From Promethearchaeota archaeon (lineage in GTDB: Archaea > Asgardarchaeota > Lokiarchaeia > Sigynarchaeales > SOKP01), in NCBI GenBank assembly GCA_019058515.1, contig JAHPYY010000092.1, positions 1-64,000 of the forward strand: DNA of 64,000 nt, in the 5' to 3' direction. A program made the translations under genes and the position numbers. Shown in pieces: positions 59,492 through 64,000 of the stretch. Under the pieces are notes generated by a model. It saw only the letters and a program-made list of their open reading frames with translations. It was not told where the DNA came from and ran no database searches. Positions within the stretch are counted from its first letter, which is position 1. Every line of letters starts with the position of its first letter.

Positions 59492-60981
59492 AAGTTTCAA
59501 AATTTCTACATATTGCCGATTTACATTTGGGTAAAAGACAATATAATAATTCTGAGAGATATAGAGACTATTTTCGGGTATTTAATTGGATATTAGAGCT
59601 AGCTATTAGAGAGGAAGTTAATTTTATTCTCATATCGGGGGACATTTTCGATAATAGAAAGGTTGGTCCAAATGTATTAACCGAAGTTTTCTATATCATT
59701 AAGAATTTTAAAGAAAAATCTTTAATTAACCTTAAGCGAGAAATTCCCTTGATTTGTATAGAGGGGAATCATGATAATCCTATATATTCCAAACAATCCT
59801 GGATGTCTTTTTTAGCAGATTTAGGATTGATAATTCTGCTCTCAGGTAATTATGACAAACACACAAAAAAGGTTATCTTTAGTCCCTACGATTATTCTTC
59901 CCACAGAGGTGGAAAAATCGATATAAACGACATTACAATTTATGGTCTACCATATTATGGAAGTTTTACTAGTCATTTATTCTCCTCAATTTTTGATGCC
60001 ATAGAAAAACCAAACTCTCAAAACTCAATTTTAATGATGCATTTTGGTATCAGCGGACAAGATCCAGATAAACCTGGTGTAGATCTTAACTCAGAATTAG
60101 AAAAATTACATCAAAGAGTAAATTATCTTGCTTTAGGGCATTACCATAAACAATATACATTACCACATCAAGAACCATGGATTTTTAATCCTGGATGTTT
60201 AGAAATCACGGATATTAGGGAAGTATTTCGCGGAGATGATAGAGGTGTTTTTCTAGTATCACTTATTGGAAACCAAATTCAACTGAAATCTTTAATATGT
60301 GAGAATGGAGATACAGATCCTGAACTTATCCCAAATCGTAGTTTTATTGGTATAAGTAATATTGATATCAGTCAGGCAAATTCATTCATTAAAGCGATTG
60401 ATATAGTCTTGGAGGAAATTAAGAAAAGAGGAATTCCATTTAAAAACGATCAATTTGCTTTACCACCTAATAATCTCAATACTCCAATTATCTTCTTTAA
60501 TTTAACTGGAGAAATTAGCTATTCACGGTTGGAAGTCAACATTCACCAATTAAGATCAAAAATTTTAGAAAAGTTTGCAGTATTGGAAGTTCGGATTTTT
60601 TCTCCTCACCTTTTTTCGGTTTTTGATGATATCAAAATTCCTGAAGAGAAAAAAACAATTGGCGAAATAGAAAAGGAAATTTTCAGTGCGTTGATAAATG
60701 AAAAAGAAGAGTTAAAAGAATTAAACATAGAGATTATAGAATTAATGAAAAATTTAAAAACGGAATTATTAGTCAAAAAACCGAACTATGAAGAGCTTAA
60801 GACTTTCATCGAGGGTTGGTGTTACGAAAATGCTGATACTTTTAACATACCAAAACTTCAAGTAGAACTAAAAGCTAGAGATAAAAGCGAATATGTACCG
60901 GTCGCTGAAGAGGATGTCACGGAAGAAGAGGAATTAGATATAGATTTAGATGAATTTATTGACGATTCGGAGGAGGATTAA
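59488..60981 (+). CDS. mre11: Mre11-like nuclease, apparent ATA start
   Basis: This protein of about 497 residues is the nuclease subunit of the Mre11-Rad50 complex. With the ATA start, motif I is HIADLHLG (residues 8-15, Asp11 and His13 metal ligands), motif II LISGDIFD, motif III GNHDNP, then MMHFGISG and GHYHKQY. All five phosphodiesterase motifs are present. If the first standard codon (TTG 59527) were used, motif I would be lost, which would make a dead enzyme. The ATA overlaps the helicase stop (ATATAA), and GAGGTGA sits 6 bases before it. The C-terminal tail is acidic. The stop overlaps the rad50 start, so all three genes form one translationally coupled operon. Confidence 0.88.
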   Translation: MKVSKFLHIADLHLGKRQYNNSERYRDYFRVFNWILELAIREEVNFILISGDIFDNRKVGPNVLTEVFYIIKNFKEKSLINLKREIPLICIEGNHDNPIYSKQSWMSFLADLGLIILLSGNYDKHTKKVIFSPYDYSSHRGGKIDINDITIYGLPYYGSFTSHLFSSIFDAIEKPNSQNSILMMHFGISGQDPDKPGVDLNSELEKLHQRVNYLALGHYHKQYTLPHQEPWIFNPGCLEITDIREVFRGDDRGVFLVSLIGNQIQLKSLICENGDTDPELIPNRSFIGISNIDISQANSFIKAIDIVLEEIKKRGIPFKNDQFALPPNNLNTPIIFFNLTGEISYSRLEVNIHQLRSKILEKFAVLEVRIFSPHLFSVFDDIKIPEEKKTIGEIEKEIFSALINEKEELKELNIEIIELMKNLKTELLVKKPNYEELKTFIEGWCYENADTFNIPKLQVELKARDKSEYVPVAEEDVTEEEELDIDLDEFIDDSEED

Positions 60982-63719
60982 TGAGAATAACAAAAATCGA
61001 ACTTGAGAATATAACAACCCATGTCAATACGGTTGTTGAGTTCCAACAAGGGTTAAATTTACTGTTTGGTAAAAATGGCTCGGGAAAGTCGACAGTGTTA
61101 AAAATGATTGGATTCGTTTTATTTGACTATTTACCGGGAAATCAAAAAAACTATGTAAGAGAAAGTTCAGATAGAAAAAAGCGATTTGGAAATGTCAAGG
61201 TTTGGGTGGTTGGATTAAATGACGATCATTTTATCATTCAAAGATCATTAGCAAAATCAAAACCCTTAATTGAAGTAATAGATGCGAGGACTGAAGTAAT
61301 ATTACCGGGTATTAATAATGCCGACACCCTTAAAGAATGGCTGAAAACTCAATTATCCTTAAGTGATGATGTAGATTTAAGTGACTTATTTAGAACATCG
61401 ATAGGCGTTCCTCAAGGAACCTTTACTGAACCATTTCTTAGGACGCCTCAAAAAAGAAAGGACTATTTCAACCCAATTTTGCGAGTAGATTTATATAGAA
61501 CGGTTTGGCAGAATTTCCTTGAATTAGTAAAACTTTTTGATTATGACTTGATCGAAGCTAACAATAAATTAACAGAGTATAAAACTAGACTGGAACCAAA
61601 GAGTGATCTAGTTGAACGCCACGATAATTGCGAACAGAATCTATTAAACTCAATAGATGAATTAAACAAAACCAAAATGAAATTGTTGGAGATTGGTTCC
61701 AAATACGAGATGTTTAAAGAGATAAATGATCAACTGAATAACTCTACCAATCAAAATGAGAAATTGGAATTACAACTAAATAGTCTTCAAACAATAAGAA
61801 ATAGTTTAGTGGAGAATTATGATAAATCAAAAGAAGCTTACGAAATTTGTAAACAACAAGAGCAAAAGTATCATTTATATGATTCGCTGACTCCTAAAGA
61901 GAAGGAATTAGAAAGTGATTATAATCGTATCCACACTATTAACGAGGAACTTAGCGATTTGTCTAATAAGCTAACTGAGCTTGAAAGTACGAGATTAATA
62001 ACACAAAAGCAAATAAATGAAATTACTCAACATCAAACAAGGTATAGCAATCTCAAGACGGAGGTAGATAGACTAAAGGAAATACAGAAATTGAGTCAGG
62101 TCCAAAGAGATAAAATCGTCAAAATAGAAGCTCAAGAAGACGAATTAAATAAAATCAACTTGGAGGAAGTGGAGGTAAATAAAGTCATAAAAAAATTAAA
62201 GAAAGATATGAAAGCAATTCCCTCCCTCGAAAAGGAGCTTAAAGTGATGGAGGATTTAAAATCTGAAGCGCACAGTATTGAGTTAGAAATACAATCTCTA
62301 AAAACAGAAATAAAAAACGCTGAAAATAATAGAAGTAATTCGATTGAGGGAAATTGTCCAATTTTAAACGAACCATGCAAAAATATTGGAAAACGGTCGT
62401 TCAATGCAATCTTCTCAAAAAAAATAAGTGAAATTAAATCCAAATTAATCCCTAAAGAAGACTCTTTGAAGTTCATCGAAGATAAATTAACCTCCGATTT
62501 GCACATGCAAAATCAAATGAAAGAATTAAGCGAAAAAGAAGGAATCTTAAAAACTAATGAAAAATTATTGTCTGATCTTGAAATTAAGGAGTCGAAATTA
62601 AGTAGTCAAATTTCCTTAAAATCAAAAGAAGCTTCAATATTAGGAAATTTAGAGTCACAGATTAAAGAAATGGATTCAAAGATCGAAGAATACAATGTAT
62701 TAAAAAATAAATTTATAACCGAACTACCAAAATTAGAATCTCAATTGAAGGATGTAGAACAGGGAAAAAATCCTCTATTACAAAAATCGAAACCGCTAGA
62801 AAAAGAAAAAGAAAAACTCAAAGGTGTACCCGACAAACTAAGAGAAATCAAAGATACACTCAACGGATTGAGACCAGCGTACGACCTTTACAATTCAAAT
62901 AAGAAACTAGCTTCCACATTTGAAGATACTGAAAAAAACCTTATTTCTAACCAAGAAAAAATCGATGAAATTCAAAATAAGTTAGAAATTACCAACAATG
63001 AAATAATAAAGCTTTCGAGCGATTTTAACATAGAAGAATACAAAGAACTCGAAAAAATTTATTTTGATTTAACTGAAATCAAGGGACGATTGAAAGAAAA
63101 GGTTGAGGAATCCGAAACTTTACTAAAAGAGTTCAAAACCAAAATTAAATCCCTTGAAACAGTAGAAATGAAATTAAACGAGACTTTAGACAAGGTAAAA
63201 GCATTATCGTTCATGAAATACCTAATAGAAACATTGCGGAGTTTTTTTAATGTAGCAGGCCCAAAAATAACAGAGGCTTTACTACATCATATTAATAAAG
63301 AAGCAACCAATCACTACAGAAACCTTATGGATGATCCGAATGTAATATTAAAATGGGAAAAAGACTTCTTAATTACCGTGAAAACTTCTGAAAATGAAAA
63401 GGAGTTCCATCAGCTTTCTGGAGGAGAACAAATGGCAGCAGCACTCGCAGTCCGTTTAGCTGTACTTAAAATTCTCTCAAACGCAGAGTTTGCGTTTTTT
63501 GACGAACCCACGATGAATCTAGACACATTGAAACGCGAAAATCTTGCCAAAATTATTCAAAGAATTAAGGGATTTGAGCAACTCTTTGTTATCTCTCACG
63601 ACGACACTTTTGAAGAAAATGTTGAGAATGTCATTAGTTTCGATAAAAACGAAAACGAAATCACAATAGTAGATTATATTGGAAAGACTGAAGATATTCC
63701 CTTAGAGTGGGATGATTAA
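60981..63719 (+). CDS. rad50: Rad50-like ATPase with unusual apex hook
   Basis: This 912-residue SMC-like protein has Walker A GKNGSGKST (30-38), a long two-arm coiled coil (about 160-760), signature LSGGEQ, Walker B FAFFDEPTMNLD and H-loop ISHDD at the C-terminus. At the exact centre (459-466) it has CPILNEPC, a CX6C instead of the usual CxxC zinc hook, so the apex joins differently or does not bind zinc. It pairs with the Mre11 encoded just before it (ATG 60981 overlaps the mre11 stop; GGAGG precedes it). It tethers and processes DNA ends. Confidence 0.92.
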   Translation: MRITKIELENITTHVNTVVEFQQGLNLLFGKNGSGKSTVLKMIGFVLFDYLPGNQKNYVRESSDRKKRFGNVKVWVVGLNDDHFIIQRSLAKSKPLIEVIDARTEVILPGINNADTLKEWLKTQLSLSDDVDLSDLFRTSIGVPQGTFTEPFLRTPQKRKDYFNPILRVDLYRTVWQNFLELVKLFDYDLIEANNKLTEYKTRLEPKSDLVERHDNCEQNLLNSIDELNKTKMKLLEIGSKYEMFKEINDQLNNSTNQNEKLELQLNSLQTIRNSLVENYDKSKEAYEICKQQEQKYHLYDSLTPKEKELESDYNRIHTINEELSDLSNKLTELESTRLITQKQINEITQHQTRYSNLKTEVDRLKEIQKLSQVQRDKIVKIEAQEDELNKINLEEVEVNKVIKKLKKDMKAIPSLEKELKVMEDLKSEAHSIELEIQSLKTEIKNAENNRSNSIEGNCPILNEPCKNIGKRSFNAIFSKKISEIKSKLIPKEDSLKFIEDKLTSDLHMQNQMKELSEKEGILKTNEKLLSDLEIKESKLSSQISLKSKEASILGNLESQIKEMDSKIEEYNVLKNKFITELPKLESQLKDVEQGKNPLLQKSKPLEKEKEKLKGVPDKLREIKDTLNGLRPAYDLYNSNKKLASTFEDTEKNLISNQEKIDEIQNKLEITNNEIIKLSSDFNIEEYKELEKIYFDLTEIKGRLKEKVEESETLLKEFKTKIKSLETVEMKLNETLDKVKALSFMKYLIETLRSFFNVAGPKITEALLHHINKEATNHYRNLMDDPNVILKWEKDFLITVKTSENEKEFHQLSGGEQMAAALAVRLAVLKILSNAEFAFFDEPTMNLDTLKRENLAKIIQRIKGFEQLFVISHDDTFEENVENVISFDKNENEITIVDYIGKTEDIPLEWDD

Positions 63720-63721
63720 AG

Positions 63722-63743
63722 CTTATAATAGTTTTATTATAAG
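63722..63743 (+). terminator. Perfect 9-bp inverted repeat after rad50
   Basis: CTTATAATA (63722-63730) and TATTATAAG (63735-63743) are exact reverse complements around a 4-base GTTT loop, starting 3 bases after the rad50 stop. It is AT-rich and has no clear T-run after it, so it could be a weak terminator or 3'-end stabiliser. Confidence 0.4.
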
Positions 63744-64000
63744 GAATAGAAAAGAGTGAAATTGGATTGAAAATTAGCTGAAACAATAAAAACTATAAAA
63801 TCCGTGTAGTCCGAATTTTTAAAATTATATTTTCAACTTACTGTTTATTCATCGTACAAATACATGTTATTACTTAAATCCGAGTAATAATCGTTTTAAT
63901 ATGTTATTCCAACCATAAAGACTAGAAGAATCAAAATTAGGTGATTTTTTCGAAAGAAAACATCTCTGAACTCTTAATTCGTTTAAACACCCAAATTAAA
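63744..64000. other. Intergenic region at the window end, no gene seen
   Basis: This AT-rich region after the rad50 hairpin contains no credible ORF on either strand within the window. The next gene starts beyond the edge. Confidence 0.35.

Noticed and set aside
1..64000. CRISPR array, insertion sequences, integrase and att sites
   Set aside because: No regularly spaced direct repeats, no transposase motifs and no integrase gene were seen. The nuclease with a Cas4-like fold at 54971 is fused to a helicase and has no cas genes nearby.

Overview
The window looks like a chromosomal piece of an AT-rich archaeon, most likely an Asgard (Lokiarchaeia-like) genome. Visible support: Shine-Dalgarno sites of the GGTGA/GAGGTGA type with frequent TTG and GTG starts, Alba, a lysine-tailed histone-like protein, a SEC11-type signal peptidase, a thiolase/DUF35 pair, UbiA-type prenyltransferases, a Ras-like small GTPase homologue (degenerate), Mre11/Rad50 and a RuBisCO-like protein. 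The lineage is an inference; there is no rRNA, tRNA or CRISPR array to anchor it.

Layout. 0-5 kb: two tandem HdrD-like iron-sulfur proteins (the second cut by the window edge), two convergent paralogous UbiA prenyltransferases and a TSUP permease. 5-10 kb: a zinc-ribbon/coiled-coil protein, a methyltransferase, an ACT protein and a large membrane-anchored surface protein, followed by about 780 bases without a gene. 10.7-16.5 kb: a DUF362 protein, an acyl-CoA dehydrogenase/EtfB/ferredoxin-EtfA operon and an MBL hydrolase. 16.8-22.3 kb: a B12-dependent acyl-CoA mutase (large and small subunits), a GH36-like glycosidase and the MeaB chaperone. 22.4-31.1 kb: an ABC exporter with two large FtsX-type permeases, an ICMT-like methyltransferase and a membrane-tethered HTH regulator. 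31-37 kb: a threonine module (ThrH phosphatase/phosphotransferase, threonine synthase, homoserine dehydrogenase, ACT regulator) lying between the two halves of a class I CoA-transferase. 37-40 kb: DUF169, cobalamin adenosyltransferase, an FMN-binding protein and an RNase Z-like MBL protein. 40-42.1 kb: a GC-richer island holding a pseudo-GTPase, a membrane coiled-coil protein and two frameshifted gene remnants. 42-51 kb: a RuBisCO-like protein, an HTH/methyltransferase-like protein, MaoC hydratase, thiolase/DUF35, a glutaminyl-cyclase-like M28 enzyme, a second TSUP permease, signal peptidase, Alba and the histone-like protein. 51-63.7 kb: a DNA-repair island.

How it fits together. The acyl-CoA dehydrogenase/ETF, MaoC, thiolase, CoA-transferase, B12 mutase, MeaB and cobalamin adenosyltransferase genes form a dispersed toolkit for acyl-CoA (fatty, branched-chain or organic acid) metabolism. 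Substrate-site residues suggest the mutase is not a standard methylmalonyl-CoA mutase, and the CoA-transferase beta subunit appears to lack the catalytic glutamate.

The best candidate for an undescribed system is the last 12.5 kb. A rightward operon encodes a Dna2-like nuclease/helicase (PD-(D/E)XK nuclease, four-cysteine Fe-S signature and SF1 helicase in one 1506-residue chain), Mre11 and Rad50. It is divergent from a leftward operon encoding two unrecognised proteins and an ATP-dependent polynucleotide ligase. This reads as a linked end-resection and ligation module without HerA-NurA. Two of its genes appear to start at non-standard codons (ATA and ATC) behind good Shine-Dalgarno sites, so automatic annotation would lose the first metal-binding motif of Mre11.
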